DNA of 64,000 bases from Adiantum capillus-veneris (Eukaryota; Streptophyta; Polypodiopsida; Polypodiales; Pteridaceae), in NCBI GenBank assembly GCA_014529385.2, contig CM043944.1, positions 83,504,884-83,568,883 on the forward strand, read 5' to 3'. The notes below the pieces were generated by a model, which did not search any database, had not been told where the DNA came from, and saw only the letters and a list, made by a program, of their open reading frames with translations. A program made the position numbers and the translations under genes. Positions 23,719-35,135 of this stretch are shown here, piece after piece (positions within the stretch are counted from its first letter, which is position 1; each line of letters begins with the position of its first letter).

Positions 23719-24720
23719 TAGCTAACTTGGACACTTGAGAGAGAGTGTGAGAGCATCAAGAAGAGCCAAAAATCCCCACAAGCTCCTTCTTATATGCTTG
23801 TGCAATTGTCCAACTATGCTTCAGACTTGCCAATGAGGTGGGAACACCTCATAATGCAACTCAAGCACACCACACACTTTTTCACTCTTTGCATGATAGA
23901 ACTCTCCCCCTCCTACTTTGGACTGTTCTTGGCTAGTGGAGACACCACACATACTTGTTAAGTTCACACAAAGAAAGTGTGTGCTGCTTTGGACATGTGG
24001 CCCAACCAAGCTTAGTAAACAGAGACTAGAGTGAACTTACTAAATGAGGTAGGCCTGAAATAGCCTTAGTCTTTAGCTTTTACCTTTCATTTAACAAAAT
24101 CCATAAAGTTACCTTCTTATTAATTAGCTCGATGCAAGACCTTTGCACAAACCCTAGAGGCTTATGAAGTTGACCCGGGACTACAACCTACCTTCTAATT
24201 TAGGACCTGCTGAATTAGGATAATATTTGGTAAAAATAACTCACCCTTTGGGCTTAAAAACTTTCACCTCCTGTGAAAAACCTTAGCACAATGCTTTGGA
24301 GGTTCCACCAAGCTGCTTCCTAAAACTTGCTAAATTTAGATAATTTGTGGCAAGTTAGAATTCCACCTTAAGACATTGTAGACTTCATACTTGGAGTCTA
24401 AAGAGCTATTCTAAGGACTTGATCTTAGCACATTGACTTTCTATTTTTAGACTCCTATAATTTATCATCTCCTTTGTCTTGTAACTTTGATCAAGGGTGC
24501 CTAGAATACATTTATCCTTCCTTGATCTGTATCTATGACTAAGATAATTAGTTAACTATTACCCTTAATCTTTTATGGACTTTTTTCCTTTTGGTCCCAA
24601 GCCTTGATCAGGTTGGTCCATCAACACTTAATCAATATCCTTGTTCTCTTTTTATTTTTTCTGAAATTAAGTGGCCAAATTAAGATGAAAAATACTTTTA
24701 GAAGATTAAAAATTAATATT
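23715..24720. other. Non-coding stretch, nothing recognised
   Basis: Only short unremarkable frames. Probably leader or decayed element sequence. Confidence 0.3.
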
Positions 24721-24721
24721 C

Positions 24722-25325
24722 ATGAAATATTACTTTAAGAGTCATTGGGCAAGAGCAACTAGTGAGACCTTCGTAAAAGTGGGAGAAAAGCCATACAATG
24801 CACTGATAGATCATGTATCAGATTTTAATCTCATGTTAAAGAGTCTATATCAAAAAGGAAAATGGCCAATCGATATAAACCATGGATGGATGGTTTTTTT
24901 TGTATCAAATAGCTCATCATGGGAGCTCCACAAGCAAACGAACAAGCTGAGCATACGAATAAAATTCTTAGCTCGGTACTGACTAAAGTGGTTAGTTCAG
25001 GAAGGACAAACTGGGAAATGAATCTCCATGCTGCTCTATGGGCTTATCGAGTTTCATTCAAAACAGCTCTGAATGCTACACCCTTTAACCTTGTTTATGG
25101 TCTTGATGCCATATTGCCAATAGAATTTCTATTGCGGACATTAAGGGTAGCACAGAATCTTGAGTGGACTGGACATGAATTGTCAGAAAGACTTGAAGAT
25201 TTGGAAAAGCTAGACGAGCAAAGGCTAACTACTGTAGCTCATATCTATGCACAAAAGCGGAAACAAAAACAATTTTTTGATTCCCACTTAATCACAAAAA
25301 TCTTCAAGAAAGGGCACTTAGTGAC
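24722..25325 (+). pseudogene. Ty3/gypsy integrase C-terminal half
   Basis: Two overlapping frames. The second (24919-25413) holds the integrase end: NEQAEHTNKIL near the catalytic-Glu region, then NLHAALWAYRVSFKTALNAT and PFNLVYGLDAILPIEF. A basic stretch ending FDSHLITKIFKKGHL follows, the usual link to the integrase C-terminal domain. The conserved start (HHCC zinc site, first two Asp) is missing, and the catalytic-Glu motif appears as AEHTN. Homology to integrase breaks near 25325. Confidence 0.8.
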
Positions 25326-25640
25326 AATCAAAGGATGCAACAAGAATCCAACTCCAAAATTGGGAGTAGTCAACTTGAACGTGATAGTAGATGGATGTTC
25401 ATGTCCTCATTAGTTTGTATGCTTGCCAGATGAACACATGAATGGACGATGATTCTTGGAATTCCCTGGATGCGTACATACAAAGCAATACGAGATTGGG
25501 ATACGAATCAACTAAAGCTATCACCTAAAGGAGGGCAACTCATTGTTCCAATTGCACCAAGCAAGGAGGAATGGAAAAGAAGCAATCAGCAGACCAACCC
25601 ACAAAGCCAATCTTCTCCATTCTCTCAATAATCAAATGCT
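25326..25640 (+). pseudogene. Gypsy retropepsin-like fragment
   Basis: Immediately after the integrase the sequence reads KGCNKNPTPKLGVVNLNVIV, then in another frame ILGIPWMRTYKAIRDWDTNQ and KLSPKGGQLIVPI. The ILG.PW block is the C-terminal part of a Ty3-type aspartic protease. Protease normally precedes integrase, so its position after integrase implies rearrangement. The catalytic D-S/T-G box is not visible. Confidence 0.6.
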
Positions 25641-26252
25641 TCATGTAGCATGCAAGGAGTCAGGCAGATTTGGGTACCAAAAGCACAGCTTAAGGATAAA
25701 CCGATTCAGTTCTAGGTGCCTAAAACTTCAACGAAGAAACAAAAGAAGGTTCCAAGGGTTCGAACACAAAATTGAACATCTCCAAGCAAGGAACCTAACA
25801 CGAAAAGGGTTTGGAAGAAAAAGGAGCACTTATCTTCTCCACAAACCGCGAAACCAATCAAGCAATGGCGAGTTAAGTCTCAACAGACTCCACCACACCA
25901 TGCAGCACCAAGCCGACCAAACTACCAATGGAGAGAAAAAACTCAACTACAATCGAAAGTGCTACCAACAGTTCAAGCAATCAAAGTGCTAAAGCACCCT
26001 GATGGTACAATCAAACAAAGAGCACAAAAGCTACAAGATTTGCTCTTTGGAAGACATCAGCAACAAACCTCGACATCGGAAACCCTTAAGTTAATTACTC
26101 AAGACCCAGCTCTTGCACAGCATATGGGTTTGAATTGCATTGATCTTCATATCATGGTAGATCCAATCACGGCTATGCATAGACACGGTTGTTCAACCCA
26201 TGCACACAGTCCTCCCGGAGTACGCCATCTAAGAGGGGTGGAAGGGCACTAA
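25641..26252 (+). pseudogene. Basic Pro/Lys-rich gypsy polyprotein remnant
   Basis: The frame ending at 26252 is rich in K, P, S and Q, with repeated WVPK-like blocks, then KVLKHPDGTIKQRAQKLQDL. It follows the protease fragment in the same orientation. A purine tract (gagggagaaaaag, about 26282-26294) and TGTTAAC at 26298 could be a PPT and LTR start. Assignment by position, low certainty. Confidence 0.35.
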
Positions 26253-26297
26253 GTACTAAGTAATTAAGGGCAATGTTTGAAGAGGGAGAAAAAGTTC

Positions 26298-28464
26298 TAT
26301 GTTAACTTGTGAATTTTTGTAAAATTACATAATAATGCCCTTATTATTCATCATCAAGGGAAAATTCACTAATAATATCTTCCCGATGAGTGTAAATAGT
26401 GTATATACTATCAGAAAATCATTAAAAATACTCCTTTTTTGGGTATTTTTCATCATTTTTGTTGATAAGGAAGCTTAAAAATGGAGAAATCCAACAAAAA
26501 ACAATAAAGTTGTGTTTTTCAAGGGATTTTCTTAATTATTGGGTTTTTACTTTACTTTTTTAAAGCATTTTGCTATTTTCTTTGATTTTTTCAAATAAAC
26601 GGGTCAAAATTAATAATAAATAGCAGGGAAGCTCAGATGGAAAAATGGAAGACACAATGGTGATCAGAAAGACAAGGCGGACAAGCACAAAAATTTTCAA
26701 TGAAATCAGAAGATGGAAGCGGGAAGCCTAAATTAGGCGGCCATGCCTACTTTTGCAAAATTCTTACAGAATGAGCTACAAGAATCCGATCAAGGAAATT
26801 TTTGAGTCTAACATAGATTCACGGTTTAGTAGGACTAATGGGGGAATTTGGGGAAATTTGGTTCGAAAAGTCCAGGTATAGATATCCAGGGTAGGCTAAA
26901 ACCACCTCATTTCCACTTGGAGGCTTTGCAGAGAGAGATTTCGGCCTCTTTCGCGCGATAGTTCTGGAGCCCACAATTGACCATTTTCAGCGCCGTCTCA
27001 CACGAGATATGAGGGGTAAGTTCTTTACTCGATAATGATCCATTTTGTACGGCTGGTGGCTAGTCTAAAGCTTTAGAAAAAACCCTAGAAACCGAGCAGT
27101 GCACGAAGACCTACAACCTAAAACTGACCATAGCGGCTTGCCAGCTTGACCAAATCGGATGGGATTTGAACCATAGCATGCCCTAACATAATAGAACCTT
27201 TCTATACCATCAAATGACCATTTGGATGGGGTTAAGGGGTCCCTAGTAGGAAAGTTAGGTTTTTGGCAAATGCCAGAATTCCGACCTGACTCCACAGATA
27301 GCTTGCTAATGAGATCCATATATGATGTATATTATTGGTTTGGTGAAATCCATCTAGCAAATCCCTCGAAAAGCAAAAAACATCTCGAAGGTTACAAAGC
27401 GTCAAATTCGACATACGAGGCCAAACTGACTCCAAATGAGCCAGAATTGGACAGGTTGCTTCACAAATATGTTACGGACAAGTCCAAAGCCTCAAAGTTG
27501 ACGACCAACCCAACAGACAGAGTAATCACAAAAAACGGTAATTTCAGAGTCGAGAGAGCACAAAGTGATGCCGGCATGACTAAACTTGACCAAATTCAAT
27601 TTAGGACTTGTATTAGGTGTATGAAACATGTCTATGTCAAAATTTGTGGATTTTGCAAAGTTTATGTCACTGAAGTTAATAATCACGATTATTTACTTTT
27701 GCATCAGTTTTGCTTGGAAATTGTCAAATCACCTCATCTATCATGTGTGTATATACACCTATTACATGCCAAAAATCAAGTAAGAACCAAAATGACCACC
27801 CATTACTTGTAAAATTGCAAAAAAACGCAAAGGAGTCTTTGCAAGCCAAAAATTGGGTTATGAACAACTTTTCTTGATCCAAATCACCTCATATCTCATA
27901 CCCAAGGTCTATACCATGCCTAGAACCAATTTGTACCAAAAAATGTCAATTTTGGAAGAAAAGTTAATAATCGTGATTATTTACTTTTTGGTCAAAATTG
28001 GGGAATTTTGATATTTTGCCATCATACATCGAAAGTACCTGTTGTGATAAACCCACCAGCCAACTTTGAATCAATTTGGAGTTCAAAATCTCAAATTTAC
28101 TTTATATCTATTGTTTCAGAGACCTAAAGCCAAAAACTGGTACCATTTTCAACCTGTACATCCAAACGAGTCCATAATTCACTCAGAGCATGTATTGGGT
28201 ATATACTTCAAGCCTATAAAGCCAAGTTTGCAAAAAGTTAGAAATTTTTCTAGCTGTAAATAATCGCGATTATTTACTTTGGTTCCAAATTTTTGTTTTG
28301 ACCATACAGTTTTGTTCGTTGCATGATTTTATGCATCTTTGCTTGTTCAAAAGTTGATTTGAAGCAATTTGGACCAAATTGTCAGCATTTCAGTCTAAAA
28401 GAACATTCCAGAGAAAAATCCGACAAATCTGCTAACTTTGCACTCTATTCACTGAACAGGAGCA
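26298..28464 (+). other. Leader-like region with palindromic modules
   Basis: About 2.1 kb without a domain, leading into the long ORF at 28465. It contains three copies of a palindromic motif spaced about 290 bp apart (27675, 27963, 28256). Longer frames here (for example 27222-27812) show no domain. No 5' LTR matching the LTR at 32548 was found. Confidence 0.4.
28256..28277. other. Perfect 22-bp palindrome
   Basis: Half-site GTAAATAATCG followed by its exact reverse complement. Near-copies with two mismatches lie at 27675-27696 and 27963-27984, and a partial copy at 33121-33133. Confidence 0.85.
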
Positions 28465-31050
28465 ATGCAAGCAACGGAGAGGGCCAAGAAGAAAAACCAA
28501 AAAGAGAAACTACAAGAACTGGCTGCGTATCAACTATACCTCGAGTCAGTCAAAGCAGCAAAGGCATCTTACCTTTCTAGAGAACAGCTGGAAGAACACC
28601 ACACCACGGTCTTCACTGGCAGGTTCAAGAGTGAAGATGGGCATCAGGTGGAGTTGGAACTCCTACCTACAGAGGTCTATGATGTAGTTGCCAAGCCAGA
28701 GACCAAAGAGGCTAGCCACAAGTTGGGGCTCAGACATTTCTAAGAACAAGAGCCTTACGGAGTGGACTTTCAGAAAGCTTACGAGCTTCTATCCACCATC
28801 AAAGAGGACGGAACCGCACAAATATCGGACACCCAAGGGAACAAGGTCGAGGTAGTAATCACAAAAGAGATAGTGGCAGAGGCACTCAAATTGCCCACTG
28901 AAGGAATGACCATGCGGACAAGAGACATGAAAACCGTAGGCACATTTACCAAGGAGACAATCGCGGCTACATTCGCCGATCTTATCCACAAACAGGTGGA
29001 AGAGTCAGCCCGTTTGTACCATCAATACTTCCATTTTCTGGCAAAAAGGCCACCAAGGTACACTACACCAAATCACGCCGTGGCCACCACCTTCACTCAG
29101 GTTCTTAAGTCAACAACAAGGCAGCCTGTGGACCACGTGCAATATGTCTTGACAACCTTGAAGGGCAGCAACAAGGAAGGAAAAATCACATACTTGGGCG
29201 CGCTAGAGGTGTTGACTAGAATAGCGTATCATGCCATCGGCATGGCCGACAACCTACCACCTGCCCTTGATCAGAATACATGTATTTTTCCCGCACAAAC
29301 CTCTCCAAGAGCTACAAAGTTCAGGTAAAAGGTCACAGAAATCAGATGATGAGTCAGGTGATAGCTCACCAAAACGGCACAATAGCGAGAGCTCTGACAA
29401 CGAAGAAAAGAGAGCTCAGAGAGAAGAGATGAAGAGAAAAGTTGTGGCTGCACACCAAGAGGAGCCAGCTCAAAAACAAGCATGTTTTGAAAGAGAAAAA
29501 CAGGCTTACCAGCACAGTAGGCAAGCACAAGGGAAGGACCCAGAAAAGTGGGTACCCATAGGACTGAAAGGACCTCAAACAAAGCATCATACCAGAAAAG
29601 AGGCAGATGATCCAACATAATATTTAGAAAGAATGTACCAAGAAGCCGAAGCCCTAACGTTGAAAGAGGCAGAAGGAGCTGCAAAGAAAGTTGAGGAAAC
29701 GGTGACACAAGAGCAAAGCCATGGATCTCCCCGACCCGCCTCACCACCTCTGGAACAACAAGACCATCCCATGCCTAGCCCACCACCATCACCAGTAGGC
29801 AAAGGTACCAATGAAGAAGTAGAGACTGAAAAAGAGAAAGATTATGAGTCCACCCAACGAGACGTTGACCACCCCGACAGACAAAAGGAAAAAGAAGCCG
29901 AGCTAGAATCGGAGCAGGCAACAGAAGAGACTCAAAAGCTGGAAGAAGAAACTGATAAGGAAATAGATACAAAAAAAGAGCCTACCATTACACATGAGAT
30001 GGATCCCGAGCAAGAGAAGGAAGAAAGGCCGACACCTGAAGAGACAGCAAGGGTTGAGACAACATCATCCACTTCTACTCAGCCAAAAACTATCGAGGCA
30101 TCAAAGCCTCAGGATGGCCAAGAAGAAGACCGACCATCTACCTCCACACAAGAACCACCAGCAATTATGACGTAGCCAGAAGCAACACACGAGGCTGCAG
30201 AGACATCCCAGTTGGCAAGACAGGAGGAGTGGCAGTCAAATGATGAAGTGATAATACAGGTCAATGAATATGCACGTCAGATGTAGAAAATGACGGAGAG
30301 ACTCCGTTCAGCCGCTTTAAACTGCAGCACAAAGGCCAAGGAATTAGAAATGGTGATCGACGCTCTTGAAGAAGAGCTGGAAGATAGGATGATTATCATC
30401 ACTGATCTCCAAAAGCAAGTGCAATAGCTAAAGGCAGAAGCGGAACATCATCAAATAGCCAGGGATAAACAACAAAAAGAAATGGAGGAGTTAGGTGACC
30501 TCCTCACTAAATTATCTGATGCCTGTAAGGTAAAAGACAAGCAGCTGACAGAAGTCACGAATGAACTTCTTATGACCTCTCTGTCAGCTCAGAAAATTCA
30601 AGTGCAATTAGATGTTGCCAATGCTTCCCTGCAATATTCTGAATAGAGAATCAATGATTAGGCCATTTTCTTACGGCAAATCAGAGAAAACTCAGTCGTG
30701 GCCTCGATCAAGGGAACTGATGAAGTGTACAAGGCACTTGAAAAGAAAAACAAGGACTTAGAATTGGAATTAAATCTTGAACAATCACAACATAGAGACC
30801 TGGCACTGATGTGGGTTCAAAGAGAGGAGGAGCTCCTAAAGGAGATAGCAGAACTCAAGCAGATAAATCAACTCCTCAGAGATGGAAAGCCAACACGCAG
30901 GAGGAGGCAGACACTTCAGAGCCGCTACAAATAGACATTCCTTCGGTCTCGTTTGCTCAGTTTGAGACGCAATCCACAGCAGAGCCGAGTGGTGATGAAG
31001 ATTTTCATATTCACATCGCAGATGTAGATACATTGCCAATGGTCCAGCTG

Positions 31051-31631
31051 TGTTAACCCTCACGGCACACGGACACCCTATCGCCTACGATGGACGTGTA
31101 TTATGTATTTGGTAGAGTCAGGTACCGGGCTTGTCGGTCCAATAGGGAAAGGTAGAGTGATCGCCGATGAGAGGCGCACTTTAACTTGGACATTCAAGGG
31201 ATTAGTTGGTTAAGCATGGGCGCCCAAGTGTGAATGGGGTGAGCTCCTATAAAAGCCAACTAAACCTAATTTTTACTCATTCTCTCATTTGTGCAATTGA
31301 AGAGTGCTCTTGCTCCATCTCCATCTCCATCTTCTTCTTCTTCACCTCCTTGTGTGTGTGTGTGTGAGAGAGAGAGAGAGGGAGAGTGTGTGTGCGATCG
31401 AGCATTATGAAGGCACGACGACGGCGAAGTGGTTGAGCGCGGCACGACTGCAGCTTCTTCTTCATCGCGGCGAGGAATCCACCACGAAGGCGAGCGTAGA
31501 GCGGTGAGTGACACACCCTTTGTTTTCTTGAGCTTGCTAGTTTAGGCTTGTTGTGTGCTTGGAGCCGTTTGTGGCTCGCACACGGTGTATTGGCAAGTCC
31601 CTTGCTTCGACAGTGTGGCAAGGAGCGCACA
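31051..31631 (+). mobile_element. Solo LTR (581 bp) inside the long ORF
   Basis: TGTTAACCCT...GCGCACA bounded by a perfect duplication agctg (31046-31050 and 31632-31636). Removing the LTR and one duplicate puts the left and right parts of the surrounding ORF back in the same frame. It holds a TATA box and TG/AG microsatellite. Orientation is inferred from the TATA box. Made by LTR-LTR recombination of a complete element. Confidence 0.88.
31248..31254 (+). promoter_or_regulatory. TATA box of the solo LTR
   Basis: TATAAAA about 200 bp into the LTR, followed by CT-rich sequence as in plant LTR promoters. Confidence 0.55.
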
Positions 31632-32533
31632 AGCTGTCAAAAGCTGAAGAAGACGCACTAAAGGAGACGATCACCTTAGAGGTGGATGAGCAGTGGAAGG
31701 CCACTATGGATTGGGAGTGGAGAGTTTTACACTCTGTCAACGTCACTCAATTCACTCCCAATCAGATTAATGGTCAATGGCACCAACAAGCTTTGCCGTA
31801 ACCTCTCATCAAAGTAGAACTATTATAGGTAAAAGAAAGGTTGTACAAGGATATGCAAGAAGATGGCGCAGATAAAGACCGCCCAAAGTGGAGGTTAAGT
31901 TGGCTGAACAAGCATCCAAGATACCTGATTCTGTTCACAAGATCACTAGCAGCCCTACAAAGAGATCCAACATTCTGTCCTGTACCCAGAGTAAGGACAT
32001 GGCAAGCGAATGAAGCACTGAAGAAGAAGAGGCCCACTTGGCTCAACTTCTCCAGGTTGTCAGCTCTAGAGAGAGGCCAAGTGACAGAGGAATACATGGT
32101 GAAAACCCTAACGGGCTCCATGTCATTCTTCAAGAGTCTGAGTAGACAGGAGCCCCATGGCTCTCATTCTTGGAAGGAAACAAAGGCTTATGCTACGATC
32201 TGAGTGGGCAACCTTCAGAAGAAATCCTTTATGGATTCTATGCCAGATTCATGTTCCTGCCCTCGAATAATATGCTAAACTTTGAAGAAGCATTCTACAC
32301 TGGATTCTTCCCCTGGCGAACGAAGATATTTGCACCGGTGATAACATCCAGGTTTGTAGGCTACTCAGTGGTGGAGTTGAAGAATCAAGTCACCATGCAA
32401 TTCCTGCAAGTGCTTGACAAAGAACTAAGAATCAGATACGAGAAGGCACTAGAAGCACTTAAAGACTGCCTCGTCCGCCGTCAACCCGAAGACTACTTCA
32501 GCCCATAAAGCTGTGTCAAGGGACGACACATGC

Positions 32534-32547
32534 GAGGAGGGGGGGAA
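32534..32547 (+). other. Polypurine tract
   Basis: GAGGAGGGGGGGAA directly before a TGTTAGC LTR start, 26 bases after the stop of the long ORF. Confidence 0.75.
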
Positions 32548-32966
32548 TGTTAGCAGCAAGCTAACACGGACACCATTTTTCGGAGTTCTCCTTGTAAAAC
32601 AAGTATTATTTTGATAAATCGGGAATAATGTGACTCCTATTTTCTCGGATAAAATTTGTAATTAATGACCCGGGGTTACAAGCTTCCAGATTGTATCAGC
32701 CAGTCATTTCCCAGCTTTGGTAGAACTCCAGATTGTTAGTTTTGACCACCCAAAAACCTTGGCTAAGGTATAAAAGTCAATTTTTGTAAGTTTTTTACAA
32801 GTTTTTGAATAAAAAATACACAGCGTGAGCTAACGGCTCTCACTTCTCTCCTTCTCGTGCTTCCTACTCCCTCTCTAGTTATCACATTGCGAATGGGATT
32901 GTTGCATTGCAACCGCAGGTAAAAGCTCTACTCATTAACGTAAGCCATTCACACTAATTCGTAGCT
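32548..32966 (+). repeat. LTR following the long ORF (right end approximate)
   Basis: Begins TGTTAGCAGC after the PPT and has TATAAAA at 32769. It ends near 32966, before TTGGCGTCGCCGACC, which resembles the TTGGCGCCGTTGCC primer site of Athila/Tat-type gypsy elements. An LTR with a PPT on one side and PBS-like sequence on the other suggests two elements sharing one LTR by recombination. The 3' boundary is not proven. Confidence 0.5.
32769..32775 (+). promoter_or_regulatory. TATA box in LTR
   Basis: TATAAAA followed about 70 bp downstream by CT-rich sequence. Confidence 0.5.
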
Positions 32967-33764
32967 TTTGGCGTCGCCGACCCGCGGCCTAATTTCATCA
33001 TAACTAGGAATTTACACTTTTAAATCAAAACTAAGCATAGGTGGGGTATTGGGGCATCATTGCTAAGCATTTAGATACATTCTGGGTCGAAAACGACTAG
33101 GTCAAAACTGCACCGTTGTTAATAATCGCGATTTTGGAACTTGACCTAAAGTGGGGTTTGAGGCCACAAGCATGTGTGCTTAGGTCTTATAAACTTGTCC
33201 TAGAATTTTCGTTATGTTTGGATGTCATTTGATGCTTTAACGGATGCGAATTGTTTGCCGATGAGCGATTGGCTTTTGGTGATTTCAGTCAGTTGAGTGT
33301 AGCTTGAGTTAGATGCGAGTTGTTAGTTGTTTTCCAAGATATTGACAACCTCTTGTAGCCTCTATGCACTAGTCGAGTCAGCTTCGTCCCATGGTTTGAC
33401 AAATTAATCGTGGTTCTCGCTAATACTACAATAAGATAGGATGGTGAGGTTAGACATGCGTCCCACAGTTGCTGTATGACAATAGTCTTGACAACCAACA
33501 TTCAACAATAAGAAGGATCAAGTCGTTCAAAAGAAGAGGTGACAAAGATTTTTTTGACTCACAAGAAAGTCAAAATGAGGATCATGATGAAAATGATATG
33601 GATGAGGATGAAGGAAGAGAGGATGATGCGCTAGACTTCATTGAAGATGAAAATGATATCGACATGTATGTTGACTTAAATGAAGATTGAACTTGCAAAA
33701 AGATACGTGTGGCACATGCTGGAGGAAGTACAGGTTTAGAGGGGGTGGATGTTATGTTGTGGCA
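32967..33764. other. Leader fragment and acidic open frame
   Basis: The first part resembles the leader upstream of 28465 and holds one degenerate copy of the palindromic motif (33121-33133). An open frame at 33469-33690 is strongly acidic (DHDENDMDEDEGREDDALDF) and unassigned. The copia insertion begins after the target site catgc (33765-33769). Confidence 0.35.
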
Positions 33765-33769
33765 CATGC

Positions 33770-33846
33770 TGAAGGAGAGGAGCAGAGAGTACAGCGAAAG
33801 GGGAAGAAGAATACGCACAAACTCACACATGCACCACCATAGCCAC
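33770..33846 (-). repeat. Copia-1 3' LTR, piece 3
   Basis: Matches 53139-53215; cut by the gypsy solo LTR. Confidence 0.85.
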
Positions 33847-35052
33847 TGTCATAATAATCAATATCTAATTCTCCTAAATGATTTTCTCATATTAAACTGA
33901 TCATTTAATGTGGGGAAGGCCAGGGGAGAAAAAGCTAGAATATTGGTTAAGCTAGCAGACCGGCCACAGTAGGGATCCAAAGGAGGGAAAATAGGGATCC
34001 AAAGGGGGGGCCATCTGCAAAAGAGACATGTGTAACAATGGGCTAAAAAGACCCTAAGGTTCAGCCCATTAAGACTTCCAAAATGCTAAGGTTCCAAAAT
34101 TCAAAGGTTGTGTCCAAAGGTCAACCCTAGGGAAAATTGGATGCTTTGTGTGTGCCCTAAAAGTCTTTGCACATCCCTACATGGGAGGGGGCGAGCCCTA
34201 AAGGTAGGGGATGAGAGAGAAAGCCACACACACACACACAGGTTCCCTTTACACAAAGGGAATGAGGGACACATGTCAGCTCCCTAGGCCAGATGCCCAC
34301 AAGGTGTGCCCAATTTCTATTGGATGACCCTTGAAGTGGACCAATGAGAATTAAGCTAGACTAAATCTAGTTTAATTAATTTAAAAACATTTAATAAAAG
34401 AAACCAATGAGAATTAAGTCTCCTAGAAGACTATTGGGCAGTCTCCCAAGGGGTCCAATGAGCATTCAAGAGCCCCATGGCTTGCCTGATTCCTATTGGC
34501 CAGGAGGCAAAGGGGTCCAATGAGAGTTTAGTTTAATTATTTAATTACCTAAAGCTCTCACAAAAGGGGAAACGGGGACACATGTCAGAAGGCTATCACT
34601 TATGCTGCTTAATTGTAATTGGCTTGACTTGGGGAGGGCCAATGAGGCTGCAGCAAGAGCAATTAGCAAGAGGGCTCGCCCAAGAGAGAGAGAGGGGGCT
34701 GATTTTTGCAAGACATTATCACACACACACTCACACAAGCTCATGTGTGAAGAAAGAGAAGACTATCTCTTCCCAAGCTTTAATGGAGAACTCATCACCT
34801 ACTCCAAGCTTGTGAGATAGAAGCCTACATCAACACTCTCTTGGCATGTGGATGCATATCCAACCAAGAGCCAAGCTTCAATGCATGCTCATCTCTTCTA
34901 CCAAGCTAATTACTAAGCTATTATATGCTTTTTGTTGCTCTCTCCACCCAAGCACTCTTGTAATTCTCATTAGGAATCTATTCTAATGAAATGCCCACTA
35001 TGTTCATGCTAATTTCCGCTACACATAAGTTATTAGGCCATTAAATGTTACA
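33847..35052 (+). mobile_element. Gypsy solo LTR (1206 bp)
   Basis: TGTCATAATA...AATGTTACA with a perfect duplication gccac (33842-33846 and 35053-35057), inserted in the copia-1 3' LTR. From about 34264 to its end it aligns with the 5' LTR of the gypsy element at 59536-60697, which gives the orientation. No internal sequence remains. Confidence 0.9.
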
Positions 35053-35135
35053 GCCACACACACATATTGAAGGGGGAGAGCCATCACACACTCTGTGACC
35101 CCTTTCTTTCTTCTCTATCTTATGCACTAAGGCAC
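35053..35135 (-). repeat. Copia-1 3' LTR, piece 2
   Basis: Matches about 53211-53295 (shared gtgacccctttctttcttct); lies between the solo LTR and the Tat element. Confidence 0.85.

Larger units (their letters stand above)
28465..32508 (+). pseudogene. Long retroelement ORF, acidic and coiled-coil rich
   Basis: An ATG at 28465 opens a decayed reading frame of about 1150 codons, not counting the solo LTR at 31051-31631; a few shifts (about 29310, 30820, 32180) and stops break it. The N-terminal third is globular and alpha-rich (VDFQKAYELL, TKETIAATFADLIHKQVEES, YLGALEVLTRIAYH). The middle is Glu/Lys/Pro-rich and low complexity. At 30200-30930 come heptad-like coiled coils (LEMVIDALEEELEDR, LELELNLEQSQHRDLALMW). 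The C-terminal part holds WRLSWLNKHPRYLILFTRSL and WLNFSRLSALERGQVTEEYM. No zinc knuckle, protease or RT is visible. A PPT and LTR start follow at once, so I infer a gag-like protein of a non-autonomous LTR element. Family not recognised. Confidence 0.55.

Noticed and set aside
27222-27812. 196-codon frame in the leader region
   Set aside because: No recognisable domain, overlapping open frames on the other strand, and it lies among diverged leader modules with the palindrome.
27675-28277. Evenly spaced palindromes as a CRISPR-like array
   Set aside because: Plant nuclear context, only three copies at 290-bp spacing with degenerate spacers, no cas genes.
33469-33690. Acidic frame as the C-terminus of a hAT transposase
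   Set aside because: The acidic stretch is compatible but has no diagnostic hAT dimerisation motif, so I left it unassigned.
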